From Anaerolineaceae bacterium (GTDB lineage: Bacteria > Chloroflexota > Anaerolineae > Anaerolineales > Anaerolineaceae), in contig JAURZL010000008.1 of the NCBI GenBank assembly GCA_030653365.1, forward strand, positions 40,008-104,007: 64,000 bases of DNA, given 5' to 3'. A program made the translations under genes and the position numbers. The first letter of the stretch is position 1. Each line of letters begins with the position of its first letter. The notes under the pieces are model-generated. The model saw nothing but the letters and a program-made list of their open reading frames with translations. It did not search any database and was not told the DNA's origin. Of the stretch, positions 1 to 8,658 are shown piece by piece.

Positions 1-153
1 GTTTATTGAGATGATCCAAATTTTCTATGGTAAGATAATTATTAAATTCAGGCATAAAGGCTTTTATTAACAGGATGATCAGATGATTATGGTTTCATCT
101 TTGATGTGAGATCGATAACATATCCAATTGATAGAGGTTAAAGGATGTGATCC

Positions 154-831
154 GTGAAAAGTAAGATACTGCTGATTGACCAAGATATCCCTTTACAGAC
201 AATGCTGGCAGAGCATCTCGGCAAGCTTTATCGAGTTGTCACGGCGAATAATGGACTGGAAGCGATGCGTAAAGCCTTCAGTGAACACCCACATCTGGTG
301 ATTATTGATGTAGAGTTACCGGGCATGGATGGGTGGGAAGTGATTGCCCGATTAAGAGAGATTTCCTCCATACCGATTATGATTCTTACGAAAAAAAGTA
401 CAGAAACTGACAAGTTGCGTGGATTTACATTAGGGGTGGATGATTACATCATAAAGCCTTTCAGTTATGCAGAATTGTTGGCACGGATCAACGCAGTCTT
501 GAATCGCACCCGTCGCGGAACAGGCACATTGGAGAATATCATTATTGTTGATAATCTGATGATTGACTTGAATCGGAGGGAAGTAAGATTGGATAGCAAG
601 CTGATCAATTTAACTCCTACAGAATTCAGGTTGTTGGAGATATTGACACGCCGGCATGGAAAAGCGGTTTCTGAGGAAGATTTAACTCGACAGATGTGGG
701 GAGAATATCGGCAGGAAGGTTCAACGGTTTTGCGACGCTACGTCTGGTCGTTGCGCAACAAATTGGAGGAGGACCAGGCGAATCCACGCTGGATTGTGAC
801 TGTGCGGGGATTTGGGTATATGTTGGAGTAG
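154..831 (+). CDS. OmpR/PhoB-family response regulator
   Basis: DNA-binding response regulator of 225 aa. The receiver domain spans about residues 4-118, with phospho-acceptor D52 in the stretch IIDVELPGMDG, the switch threonine T79 in ILTKK and the conserved lysine K101 in IIKPF. A winged-helix output domain covers about 130-225, with the typical LTPTEFRLLEIL and VRGFGYMLE segments. The start is GTG, preceded by an AAGGA-like ribosome site. No histidine kinase follows; the next gene is unrelated, so the partner is either upstream of the window or elsewhere. The acidic pocket at the N terminus is reduced to DQD. The family call is firm; the regulated genes are unknown. Confidence 0.93.
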   Translation: MKSKILLIDQDIPLQTMLAEHLGKLYRVVTANNGLEAMRKAFSEHPHLVIIDVELPGMDGWEVIARLREISSIPIMILTKKSTETDKLRGFTLGVDDYIIKPFSYAELLARINAVLNRTRRGTGTLENIIIVDNLMIDLNRREVRLDSKLINLTPTEFRLLEILTRRHGKAVSEEDLTRQMWGEYRQEGSTVLRRYVWSLRNKLEEDQANPRWIVTVRGFGYMLE

Positions 832-1051
832 GCTTCAGGCTGGAAGCCAAAGGCTAGGGGGAGAGTGGACAGTCGAAAGTTGAGAGTCAAAATTTAGCTA
901 ATGGCTCATTGCTGATAGAAAAAAATCCTATTAGCGGGGTGAAAAGGTTCACAACACAGAATAAAAAACTTACCCGAATGGCGGGTGACAGGGTGGAGAT
1001 TTGATGGTATCTTGATGGAGTGGAATTCAAATATTAAATTACGGGTGTATC

Positions 1052-2027
1052 ATGTTGAAATTTCGGTATTTGTTTAATAATCCTGACCTGGCGCATATGT
1101 TGGTGAAAAACTGGGAATATGATGAGGATTCAGAAGAGTTATTCCAATATTTTCGGATTTCTGCCAATGCCATTTATCCAATGAAAATCTACGGAAATAT
1201 TTGTTATTTGCGCTTCAGCCCGGTTTCGGAAAAATCAGAAGAAAACTTGTTGGCGGAACTGGCGTTTATCGAATACTTGCGGAATCAGCGTTATCCTGCC
1301 ATGGAAGCAATTAAATCTATATCTGGAGATCAATTGGTTAGAAAAGAGACTGACTGGGGTGAATATTATGCATGTGTGTTCAAGCAGGTGGAAGGGAAAC
1401 AAATCAGTCAGACGGATTTCAATGACGAAATCATGATTGCATATGGCATTGCTTTGGGAGAATTGCATTCACTTTCAAAGAAATATCAGAATCCAAGCGT
1501 GAAGCGATGGTCGCATAATGATGTGTTTGATTGGATAGAGAAAACACTGACTGGATTGGGATCGGATCAAAAACCAATTCGGGAATTGACATTGTTGCGG
1601 AGTGAATTTGATCAGTTAACAATTAATCAGGAAAATTATGGGCTGATCCATTTTGATTTTGAACCTGATAATGTGTTTTACGATGAAACCAGTCAGCGAT
1701 GTAGTGTGATCGATTTCGATGACGCCATGTATCATTGGTATGTTATGGATATTGTGAAGGCATTGGATGCCATTAATGATGAAATGGGTACAGAAGATTG
1801 TTCACTACAGGAAGAAGTGTTTTTGGATGGTTACCGTAGTGTACATAATTGATGAGGATGTTTTCAAACAGCTTCCTCTCTTTAGAAGGTTTGCCAAATT
1901 GTATCAATTTACCCGTGTGGCGAGGGCGATCGAGGAACGCTTTGATAATGAACCGGATTGGATGGTTGGACTGAGAGAAAGATTGGAAAGCCTGTTAACG
2001 GAACCCCGGTTGAACTTTGAAGAATAA
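1052..2027 (+). pseudogene. Aminoglycoside phosphotransferase-like protein, frameshifted near the 3' end
   Basis: The first frame (1052-1852, 266 aa) carries an APH/choline-kinase-type catalytic core: the Brenner-like motif HFDFEPDN followed by the metal-binding stretch VIDFDDAMYHW. It ends abruptly after DGYRSVHN. The plus-one frame then continues without interruption from about 1843 to 2027 with IDEDVFKQLPLFRRFAKLYQF and a helical C terminus, which is what APH-family proteins have after the DFDD motif. Joining the frames gives about 325 aa, the usual family length. The shift lies around 1840-1855. The kinase motifs are intact, so the truncated product might fold, but the lost C-terminal helices normally form part of the substrate pocket. 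A sequencing error is possible. The substrate cannot be predicted. Confidence 0.75.
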
Positions 2028-2044
2028 ATTAAGTCAGAAGAAAA

Positions 2045-2350
2045 TCAACGTGCCCAGTTGCAATTCGCGATATATGGGCGCAACTCGCTTCTTACCCAAT
2101 CGTATTCTTGTTTTTCCCACATGCTTGAAAAATAAAAATTTGAACCGAATTGATAGGTCAGACACCATTGTCCTTCAGCAATTTGATACTGGTCTGTCAT
2201 CACAGGTTTAAGGAAGACTTCATGGGTGACCATCTCAGCCATGAGAAAATTCATGGACTGATCAGCAGTACTGTTAAGTCTCATAGGAATTCTGGAACAA
2301 CTGCTTAAGAAAAAAATACTTAGAATGGCAATCCATTTTACTATTTTCAA
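2045..2350 (-). CDS. Small lipoprotein, tandem paralogue 1
   Basis: About 101 aa, unknown function. I place the start at the TTG at 2350, not at the upstream ATG at 2383: a GGAG lies six bases before the TTG, and this start puts the lipobox cysteine at residue 18, exactly as in the two neighbouring paralogues. The signal peptide ends LSSC-S, so it should be a lipid-anchored extracytoplasmic protein. The mature part carries the shared features of the trio: a WCLTYQ segment, a WxKQ segment and the C-terminal CNWAR. The cysteine in CNW and the one in WC could form a disulfide (inference). It sits downstream of the other two copies on the same strand. Confidence 0.72.
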   Translation of the reverse strand: MKIVKWIAILSIFFLSSCSRIPMRLNSTADQSMNFLMAEMVTHEVFLKPVMTDQYQIAEGQWCLTYQFGSNFYFSSMWEKQEYDWVRSELRPYIANCNWAR

Positions 2351-2383
2351 ATCACACTCCGCACATTTGATTGATTTTATCAA

Positions 2384-2698
2384 TCAACGTGCCCAGTTGC
2401 AATTTTCTTCATAAGGTAGTAATTCTGTTTTAACCCATTCAGAATTCTGTTTTTGCCACAAAGTGGAGAAATACAGAAGATGGCCGATTTCATAGGTGAA
2501 ACACCATGTATCTTCCGAAACCTGATGTGTATCCAACATGATTGGTTCGAGGTAATTTTCAAATTCAGTTATGTTGGACATTTCGGAACTCATGGTTTTC
2601 ATAGCGCGATCGACCGTTTTCTTAAGTTTCAATGGTGGACCGGAACAGCTACTGAGGAACAAAATACTGATTATCGCAATAATTCTGAAGGCTCTCAT
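2384..2698 (-). CDS. Small lipoprotein, tandem paralogue 2
   Basis: 104 aa lipoprotein. It has a short hydrophobic signal ending LSSC-SG, with the lipobox cysteine at residue 18, then a mature domain of about 85 residues. It aligns over its whole length with the genes on either side: conserved PxxLKKTVDRA near the start, a WCFTYE segment, WQKQ, ELLPY and the terminal CNWAR. The Pro-Pro after the lipobox matches paralogue 3. No known domain is recognised. The family may be specific to this lineage. Spacing to its neighbours is about 30 nt, so the trio is probably one transcript reading from 3045 to 2045. Confidence 0.75.
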   Translation of the reverse strand: MRAFRIIAIISILFLSSCSGPPLKLKKTVDRAMKTMSSEMSNITEFENYLEPIMLDTHQVSEDTWCFTYEIGHLLYFSTLWQKQNSEWVKTELLPYEENCNWAR

Positions 2699-2730
2699 TT
2701 CACCTGGTTTTCTTTATATGCATTTGATTA

Positions 2731-3045
2731 TTAGCGCACCCAATTACAATCTGTAACAAATGGTCTCAATTCAACCTGTACCCAACCTGATTCTTCTTTT
2801 TGCCAGCGGCTCGCGAAGGATGCTTCATCGGTAACTTCATAAACCAAACACCATTCTGATTCTGATATCTGATGCATATCAATTAATTCAGGTTCATTGA
2901 TTTGCGAAAATTCATTTACATTGGATAATTCGGAACTTAATAACTGCGTTGCTCGGACAGCGGTTTTTTTCAAGCTTCCAGGTGGACCGGAACAGCCAAC
3001 TAAAAATAGAATGCTGATAATTAAGGTTAAACTGAAAAGACGCAT
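2731..3045 (-). CDS. Small lipoprotein, tandem paralogue 3 (first in the transcript)
   Basis: 104 aa. The lipobox is LVGC-SG with the cysteine at residue 18. The mature domain is like the two downstream copies, with LKKTAVRA, WCLVYE, WQKEE, ELRPF and terminal CNWVR. By eye it is closer to paralogue 2 (shared GPP after the lipobox, ELSN/EMSN block) than to paralogue 1, suggesting stepwise tandem duplication. The ATG is preceded by a GAAAGG stretch. Cell-surface or membrane-face location is expected from the lipobox. Function unknown. Confidence 0.75.
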   Translation of the reverse strand: MRLFSLTLIISILFLVGCSGPPGSLKKTAVRATQLLSSELSNVNEFSQINEPELIDMHQISESEWCLVYEVTDEASFASRWQKEESGWVQVELRPFVTDCNWVR

Positions 3046-3195
3046 TTTACATACCTTTCACAATGACGAATTTAAAGAAATCAACTTTCATACAGCAGGA
3101 ACTTAACCGATAATTAGATTATAAAACATTATTCCTTCTCAGACCGATGATTTGAGCTATTTCTCACTTCAACATGCATCATCACCAACGCCATA

Positions 3196-3225
3196 TTGTT
3201 GGATTGGCGGTCTTTACCCTATAAT
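3196..3225 (+). promoter_or_regulatory. Probable sigma-70-type promoter of the CAP-LysM gene
   Basis: A -35-like TTGTTG at 3196-3201 and a perfect TATAAT at 3220-3225 are separated by 18 bases, upstream of the ATG at 3272. The -10 is strong and the -35 is only partial. Confidence 0.45.
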
Positions 3226-3271
3226 GTAGTTGATATAATTCAATCAAGCTGCTACCCATTTGATCATTGAT

Positions 3272-4279
3272 ATGAAAACAAGAAACAAAATTTCAATCGT
3301 ATTTATTGCTCTGGTTTTGCTGGTTGCTTTCTTTCCTGCAAGGAAAAGTATCCAGGCACAGCGTGAATCAGCATACGATCTGATTAATTCAGTCAATGCT
3401 TTGCGCACATCGAAAGGTCTCGATCCTTATCAAATCGATTCGGGCTTGATGTCGTATGCACAGCAGCATGCTGATTACATGGCATCCATCCAATCTGCCA
3501 CGCATACACATAGCGATGGAAGCGTTGCCTGGGAGATTGGCATTCAGGAGAATGTTGCTACAGGAACTGAAGGAATTGTTAATGTTTCGATTGTTGTTTA
3601 TCAAATCTGGTCTGATTGGATTCACTGGAAAACTATGGTCGATTATGCCAGTGGTGATGTTGGCGCTGGTGTTGCGTTGGGAGCGGATGGTATGGTTTAC
3701 TATGTGCTGAACGTCCGTGCTGGTACTGCTGTCCCAATCACTGTTCCAACCTCAGGGTTAGCGAGTGTCGTACCAATTACTGTTGGTAGTTCCACAATCA
3801 CACCAGACCTGATTGCTATCCTAATTAAAAGTACACCTGCAGCAGACGGCTCTATTGTCCATGTGGTTGATTTTGGACAGTCGTTATGGAGCATCGCGAT
3901 TGCCTATGGTGTAAAGATGGATGATATTCGCCAGCTGAATAATCTGGCAATGGATTCAACCATCATTAATGTTGGACAAAAACTATTGATTTCCCCAGCC
4001 TCAAAAGACACCCTTCTGTCTGAAGATATGGTAACACCGACAATCACAGAGACGGTCGTTTATACGAAGATCCCAATCACCAAATCTCCAACTACTATTG
4101 CAACAAATACAGCTTCCATCATGCAAACGATGTCACCTACAAGTACTCCTGAAGTCTCAGTTGAGCCTGAGAGTAATAATTTTTTCTATATTTTGATAAC
4201 AATCAGTTTGATTGGTTTGTTGTTTGCCATCTTTTTTGGATTTAAGAAAACAGAACCCGAGACGAAGATTGATGAGTAA
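3272..4279 (+). CDS. CAP (SCP/PR1)-LysM cell-surface protein with C-terminal membrane anchor
   Basis: About 335 aa. I take the ATG at 3272; a TTG at 3260 in the same frame adds four residues and neither has a good ribosome site. The order is: N-terminal signal or anchor (ISIVFIALVLLVAFF); a CAP domain over about residues 30-155 (LINSVNALRTSKGLDPY, HADYMAS, THTHSDGS, QENVA, WSDWIHW); a LysM domain at about 195-245 (VVDFGQSLWSIAIAYGV, INVGQKL); a Thr/Ser/Pro-rich linker; and one hydrophobic helix near the C terminus followed by a charged tail. LysM predicts peptidoglycan binding. CAP domains of bacteria have no settled single activity. The C-terminal anchor in addition to the signal suggests it stays attached to the membrane with the CAP and LysM domains outside. 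Confidence 0.85.
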   Translation: MKTRNKISIVFIALVLLVAFFPARKSIQAQRESAYDLINSVNALRTSKGLDPYQIDSGLMSYAQQHADYMASIQSATHTHSDGSVAWEIGIQENVATGTEGIVNVSIVVYQIWSDWIHWKTMVDYASGDVGAGVALGADGMVYYVLNVRAGTAVPITVPTSGLASVVPITVGSSTITPDLIAILIKSTPAADGSIVHVVDFGQSLWSIAIAYGVKMDDIRQLNNLAMDSTIINVGQKLLISPASKDTLLSEDMVTPTITETVVYTKIPITKSPTTIATNTASIMQTMSPTSTPEVSVEPESNNFFYILITISLIGLLFAIFFGFKKTEPETKIDE

Positions 4280-4388
4280 AAGGTAAAAGCATTCATTAAA
4301 AAGTAGAAGAGATTTTTTCTTTTCAACATCCCTGTTTTATTGAGATGGCACAAATTATTCATAAAATTATTGATAAGGAGATGAATTT

Positions 4389-5336
4389 ATGCAAGAAAAA
4401 ATTGTTATTATCACTGGTGCCAATTCCGGTATCGGAAAAGCTGCCACTATCCAATTTGCTAAAGCTGGGTATACAGTAGTCATGGCTTGCCGGAATTTCG
4501 AAAAAAGCAGGCAGATGTGGGAAGAAATTACCACCGAGACCGGGAACAAATCGATAGATTTGATGACATTAGATACTTCATCTTCTGACTCAATTCGAAC
4601 ATTTGCTACCGCTTTTAAGAATAAATATGAAAAACTGGATATCCTGATACACAATGCAGCTTATTTTAACCACGGTCATCCATACCAATTAAGTACTGAT
4701 GGCATCGAATTGACTTTCGCCACCAATTTATTTGGTCCTTATTTATTATCCATGCAGCTGCATGAATCTTTGAAAAAATCAGATGATCCGCGGATATTAC
4801 ATGCTGGCAGCAATATTATCAAAAATTTCTTTAATCCAGGACTTAAAATTGATTTTGATCATCTTCGCGAAGAAAACACAACCAAAAAATCATTCAGTGT
4901 CTATAACAGTTATCGAGATTCAAAAATGGCATTATGGATGCTCACCATGAAATTAGCAGAAGAATTCCAAAATGATGGAATCAAAGTCAATATGCTGGAA
5001 ATTAATGGTGCGAAAATGTCAAAAGAAACCCTTCGGAAGTTTAAACCTCGATTTCGTGTCATTGCTGTTATCCAGAACCTCTTTTTCCCAACAACAGAAA
5101 CTATGGCTGAAAATTATTATGAAATTTGTACATCCGATCGATTCAAAGACACCAATGGAAAACTCTTCAACCACAAACTGGGAATTATGCAGCCTGCGCA
5201 GAATAATCCTGATTTTAAAGCTCAATTTACACAGCTATTTGGGATTGAGGTTTATCCAAATTATGCACACGATCCGGAAACGATTGAAAAGGTCTGGCAA
5301 TTATGTGTCGAGTTGACCCAAAACCAGCGCATGTAA
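4389..5336 (+). CDS. Short-chain dehydrogenase/reductase (SDR family)
   Basis: 315 aa NAD(P)-dependent oxidoreductase of the classical SDR fold. The cofactor motif TGANSGIG is at residues 9-16, an NAA motif follows in LIHNAAYFNHGH, and the catalytic pair appears as YRDSK. The arginine after the second beta strand (ACRNFEKS) favours NADPH (inference). A clear AAGGAG ribosome site precedes the ATG. It is somewhat longer than a minimal SDR, resembling the retinol dehydrogenase/WW-oxidoreductase-like subgroup; the substrate cannot be assigned. The last 34 nt overlap the next gene, so the two are probably co-translated. Confidence 0.9.
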   Translation: MQEKIVIITGANSGIGKAATIQFAKAGYTVVMACRNFEKSRQMWEEITTETGNKSIDLMTLDTSSSDSIRTFATAFKNKYEKLDILIHNAAYFNHGHPYQLSTDGIELTFATNLFGPYLLSMQLHESLKKSDDPRILHAGSNIIKNFFNPGLKIDFDHLREENTTKKSFSVYNSYRDSKMALWMLTMKLAEEFQNDGIKVNMLEINGAKMSKETLRKFKPRFRVIAVIQNLFFPTTETMAENYYEICTSDRFKDTNGKLFNHKLGIMQPAQNNPDFKAQFTQLFGIEVYPNYAHDPETIEKVWQLCVELTQNQRM

Positions 5337-5857
5337 CATTAAGAAATGCTGAATATGCCGATCTGGAATCACTATCATCGCTGGCAATCAGGACGTATAT
5401 TGATGCTTTTGGATATTCATTTACCAGGGAAGATTTGGCGGACCATTTACAGAACAATCTCTCACAAAAGAATTTTGAAATAATACTTCAGAAGGACATT
5501 GTTATCCTTGCTGAAACCACAGAAAAAATGGTAGGGTTTATTCAATTTGGAATAACTGGTAATTTTGATGAAAATAAAGCCGATCGTAATTGGGCAATTC
5601 AACGATTGTACGTTCTGAATGATTTTCAGCAACAGGGTATTGGTGGGCTGCTCATGCAGGCAGCCCTGGATGAGATGAAACACCAGAAGGTTACGCGTAT
5701 TTATCTGGATGTTTGGGAGAAGAATCCAGGGGCAATTCGGTTTTACCAACGATATGGTTTTAAAGTCATTCAAAAACGAGATTTTGTTGTCGCATCAGGT
5801 AAACAGACCAGTCAGGATTTAATTATGGTTTGGGAATCGCCAAATTTCAACCAGTAG
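5303..5857 (+). CDS. GNAT-family N-acetyltransferase
   Basis: 184 aa with a complete GNAT core: the acetyl-CoA-binding stretch LYVLNDFQQQGIGGLLMQAAL, then the strand IYLDVWEKNPGAIRFYQRYGF. The ATG lies inside the end of the upstream SDR gene; no later start codon exists before the conserved N-terminal strand, so the 34 nt overlap is probably real and the genes translationally coupled. GNAT proteins of this length usually acetylate small amines or protein N-termini; the acceptor is unknown. Confidence 0.88.
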   Translation: MCRVDPKPAHVTLRNAEYADLESLSSLAIRTYIDAFGYSFTREDLADHLQNNLSQKNFEIILQKDIVILAETTEKMVGFIQFGITGNFDENKADRNWAIQRLYVLNDFQQQGIGGLLMQAALDEMKHQKVTRIYLDVWEKNPGAIRFYQRYGFKVIQKRDFVVASGKQTSQDLIMVWESPNFNQ

Positions 5858-6055
5858 AAGAAAAGATGTATGATTGACGGAGATCATACGGATAAGATTT
5901 ACTATCATTTTTGCAAGAATTACCCAAGAGCGTTTGTAATTGAAATAGAATAGATAGGATCTGTTTATTGTTTTTAATAATTTTCCATCTATTTGTTTTG
6001 AAAAACTGATATTACATCGTTTTTAAAAACACACAAATGCATTGATAATTGACAC

Positions 6056-7297
6056 ATGCCGAAAAAAACTAAACTTTATATTTCTGGAAGCATCCTTGGT
6101 TGGTTGATAATCATTTTCATATCAGCAATCTGGAATCTATCCCAGGCGCGCAACAATCAACATGATATTTATCTGGAGAGTGGGCGTTCCTTGTTTGACC
6201 TGATTGTTACTACACGGGAATGGAATAGCCGTCATGGCGGTGTATATGTCCCGATCACAGAGGACATTCAGCCAAATCCTTACCTGGATATCGCTAACCG
6301 GGATGTTACAACGACAACTGGACAGGAATTGACGCTCATCAATCCTGCTTTTATGACAAGATTGATTTCCCAAATCGCTGAAGAGAATAACAATGTCGTA
6401 TTTCATATAACCAGTCTCAATCCTATTCGCCCGGGAAATTTGCCTGAGGATTGGGAGGGTATTGCCTTGAAACTGTTCGAAGAGGAAGCCAATAACGAAT
6501 ATCATGAATATATTCAGACAGAACAGAGCACGTATTTTCGATATATGGCTCCCCTGATCACTGAAACAGCCTGTCTTGCCTGTCATGAAAAGCAGGGATA
6601 CAAACTCGGTGAGATTCGCGGGGGAATCAGTATAACTTTCCCGGTTAAAATCACGACACCCTGGATTCTGATTTTCAGTCATGTGTTAATTGGATTAATC
6701 GGTGGTCTCATAATTTATTGGTTTGGATCAAAATTAAGTGAAAATATCATAGATTTGGAAAGATTATCCAATGTGGATGGGTTGACCCAAATTTCTAATC
6801 GCAGATATTTTGATGATTATGTGAACAGAGAATTCCTGAATAGCAGAAGGAATAAAAATCCTTTGTCAATTGTGATTTGCGATATTGATAATTTCAAACC
6901 TTTCAATGATACATATGGCCATATTGAGGGTGACGAATGTTTGAAAAAAGTTGCCCTTACAATGAGAACGACTATAAAACGACCCACGGATCTGGTGGCA
7001 CGATTTGGGGGAGAAGAATTTGGATTCGTATTACCCAATACTAATGCTGAGGGAGCATTGGTGATAGGTAATCTGTTACGTGACAACATAGAATCGCTGA
7101 AAATTCCTCATAAAGCCAGCGAAGTTAGCAATTTTGTCACGATTAGTATTGGCTTTATTACCTACAAGGGCGAGGATATTAGCCTGAAACAGCTGCTGGA
7201 TCTTGTAGATAACGCCATGTATAAAGCAAAGGTTGCAGGAAAAAATAAAGTCGTACAGGACCGGATTCCTGAAGTGACTATCTACCCTATGATTTAA
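6056..7297 (+). CDS. Membrane diguanylate cyclase with heme-c-motif sensor domain
   Basis: 413 aa. A transmembrane helix (about 10-28) is followed by an extracytoplasmic domain of about 165 residues resembling DUF3365/Tll0287-like sensors, with one CxxCH motif at residues 173-177 (CLACH) that could bind heme c covalently. A second helix (about 201-222) leads to a GGDEF domain with GGEEF at 318-322, metal-binding D276 in CDIDNF and an RxxD inhibitory site (RPTD, 309-312) five residues before it. All catalytic signatures for making c-di-GMP are present. A heme-bearing exterior domain suggests sensing of redox state or a diatomic gas (inference). It stands alone, with about 200 nt of gene-free DNA before it. 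Confidence 0.9.
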   Translation: MPKKTKLYISGSILGWLIIIFISAIWNLSQARNNQHDIYLESGRSLFDLIVTTREWNSRHGGVYVPITEDIQPNPYLDIANRDVTTTTGQELTLINPAFMTRLISQIAEENNNVVFHITSLNPIRPGNLPEDWEGIALKLFEEEANNEYHEYIQTEQSTYFRYMAPLITETACLACHEKQGYKLGEIRGGISITFPVKITTPWILIFSHVLIGLIGGLIIYWFGSKLSENIIDLERLSNVDGLTQISNRRYFDDYVNREFLNSRRNKNPLSIVICDIDNFKPFNDTYGHIEGDECLKKVALTMRTTIKRPTDLVARFGGEEFGFVLPNTNAEGALVIGNLLRDNIESLKIPHKASEVSNFVTISIGFITYKGEDISLKQLLDLVDNAMYKAKVAGKNKVVQDRIPEVTIYPMI

Positions 7298-7329
7298 CCT
7301 TCAATAAGGTCTTTGGATTAATTAATTAA

Positions 7330-7833
7330 TCAGGGCACATATGGTGGAAGGTCGAGAACCTGACAGGAATTGTTATCGCTACAAGAGACGCGAATTTCGA
7401 ATAGTCTGATTGGGGGCATTTCTTCTTCCGTTGCACCACAGCATGGACCCAATGTAAATTCCGTTCCATCTGTATTGCGGTAAGAAACCTGGAACACGAA
7501 TTCATTTTCAGAAGATTGTTGTATAAGACTAGCACTGTATAGCTGCAGGCACATGAGTCCATTGATTTCACATCCGGATTGTAGCAAGGCTGCTTTGTTC
7601 ATTGGATCAATGTCTGGATTGTATCCTTCCAGGACTTCATATGGTCCGCCATAAAGAAAGGCTGCATCTTCATATTTGCCATGGTTGAGGTAAACAAAAA
7701 AATTGATCAGCTCAAGTTTTGCCTGGGCATTGATCGGTGGGGTTTGATTGGGTAAGGGGACTATTGGTTCAGGTATTGGATTACAGGCAGAAAGTAGTAT
7801 CAAAGTAAGAAATATAATAATTTTTGTTTTCAT
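7330..7833 (-). CDS. Hypothetical lipoprotein
   Basis: About 167 aa from the ATG at 7833; a TTG three codons upstream is the alternative. The signal is IIIFLTLILLSAC-NP with a clear lipobox. The mature protein begins with a Pro-rich spacer, then an alpha/beta domain beginning INFFVYLNHGKYEDAAFLYGG, which looks like the NTF2-like or DUF4878-like accessory domains of lipoproteins (weak resemblance). It contains several cysteines, including a CC pair in GPCCGAT, consistent with an oxidising extracellular site. Function unknown. It is convergent with the diguanylate cyclase gene. Confidence 0.75.
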   Translation of the reverse strand: MKTKIIIFLTLILLSACNPIPEPIVPLPNQTPPINAQAKLELINFFVYLNHGKYEDAAFLYGGPYEVLEGYNPDIDPMNKAALLQSGCEINGLMCLQLYSASLIQQSSENEFVFQVSYRNTDGTEFTLGPCCGATEEEMPPIRLFEIRVSCSDNNSCQVLDLPPYVP

Positions 7834-8049
7834 AAGTTCCAAAAGTAATCGGTAAAGAAAAGATGTAGTTTTTCCTATTTAATATAACAAAACTAAAAAC
7901 TTCCTTCAACATCTATTTGGCCAGGGTTTTCCCCCCGAATGGCTGGTAATTTGCAAACTTTCAGAGCGAATTTATTGTTTTCTCACAAAGGATTTCATAT
8001 AATCTATTTGTTATAATCCCAACCCGATTCGACCAGATAAAGGAGTTTT

Positions 8050-8658
8050 ATGGAAACAATTGATTTAAAGAAAGAATTCAAGCATCTCTACCAACCATCT
8101 CCCAAAGAAGTTGTTCTTGTAGAGGTACCCGAGATGAATTTCTTAATGGTGGATGGGAAGGGGGATCCGAACAGCAGCCAGGAATATGCTGAAGCGGTTG
8201 AGGTATTATTCCAGGTGTCTTATGCTTTGAAATTTAAGGTCAAGAAGGGCTTGCTGGCGATCGATTATGGGGTGATGCCGTTGGAAGGGCTATGGTGGGC
8301 AGAGGATATGTCGGTTTTTACTGCCGGGGATAAATCCAACTGGTTGTGGACGATGATGATCATGCAACCAAAGTTTGTAACCAGCGAGATGGTCGAGTGG
8401 GCCATTCAGGAAGTAAAAAAGAAAAAGAATCCCGCAGCGATATCAAAACTAAGATTTGAGGCTTATGCGGAGGGAAAAGCTGCCCAGATCATGCATATTG
8501 GTCCTTTTTCGGAGGAAGGTCCAACAGTGGAAAAAGTGCATCAGTTTATTGATGCCATCGGGGAACGGCGAGGAAACCACCATGAGATTTATCTGACGGA
8601 TATTCGTAAAGCAGACCCGGCGAAGTGGAAGACGGTGATCAGGCAGCCGTTTATTTAG
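8050..8658 (+). CDS. GyrI-like small-molecule-binding domain protein
   Basis: 202 aa. It starts METIDLKKEFKHLYQPS and carries the stretch EVPEMNFLMVDGKGDPN, then FQVSYALKF and the late IMHIGPFSEEGPTVEKVHQF, a pattern I associate with the stand-alone GyrI-like (SHS2-fold, YdhE/SbmC-related) family of about 200 residues. These bind small, often cationic, hydrophobic ligands. There is no DNA-binding domain. An AAAGGAG ribosome site stands at ideal distance from the ATG. Its 3' end overlaps the convergent SGNH gene by four bases. Confidence 0.82.
   Translation: METIDLKKEFKHLYQPSPKEVVLVEVPEMNFLMVDGKGDPNSSQEYAEAVEVLFQVSYALKFKVKKGLLAIDYGVMPLEGLWWAEDMSVFTAGDKSNWLWTMMIMQPKFVTSEMVEWAIQEVKKKKNPAAISKLRFEAYAEGKAAQIMHIGPFSEEGPTVEKVHQFIDAIGERRGNHHEIYLTDIRKADPAKWKTVIRQPFI

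Noticed and set aside
831..1051. Terminator after the first response regulator (GGCTTC...GAAGCC near 832-849)
   Set aside because: Short stem without T-run; nothing else supported in this 220 bp gap.
4350..4380. Sigma-54 promoter (TGGCAC at 4346) before the SDR gene
   Set aside because: The -12 element TTGCA is absent at the right distance (ATTCA), and no sigma-54 activator is seen.
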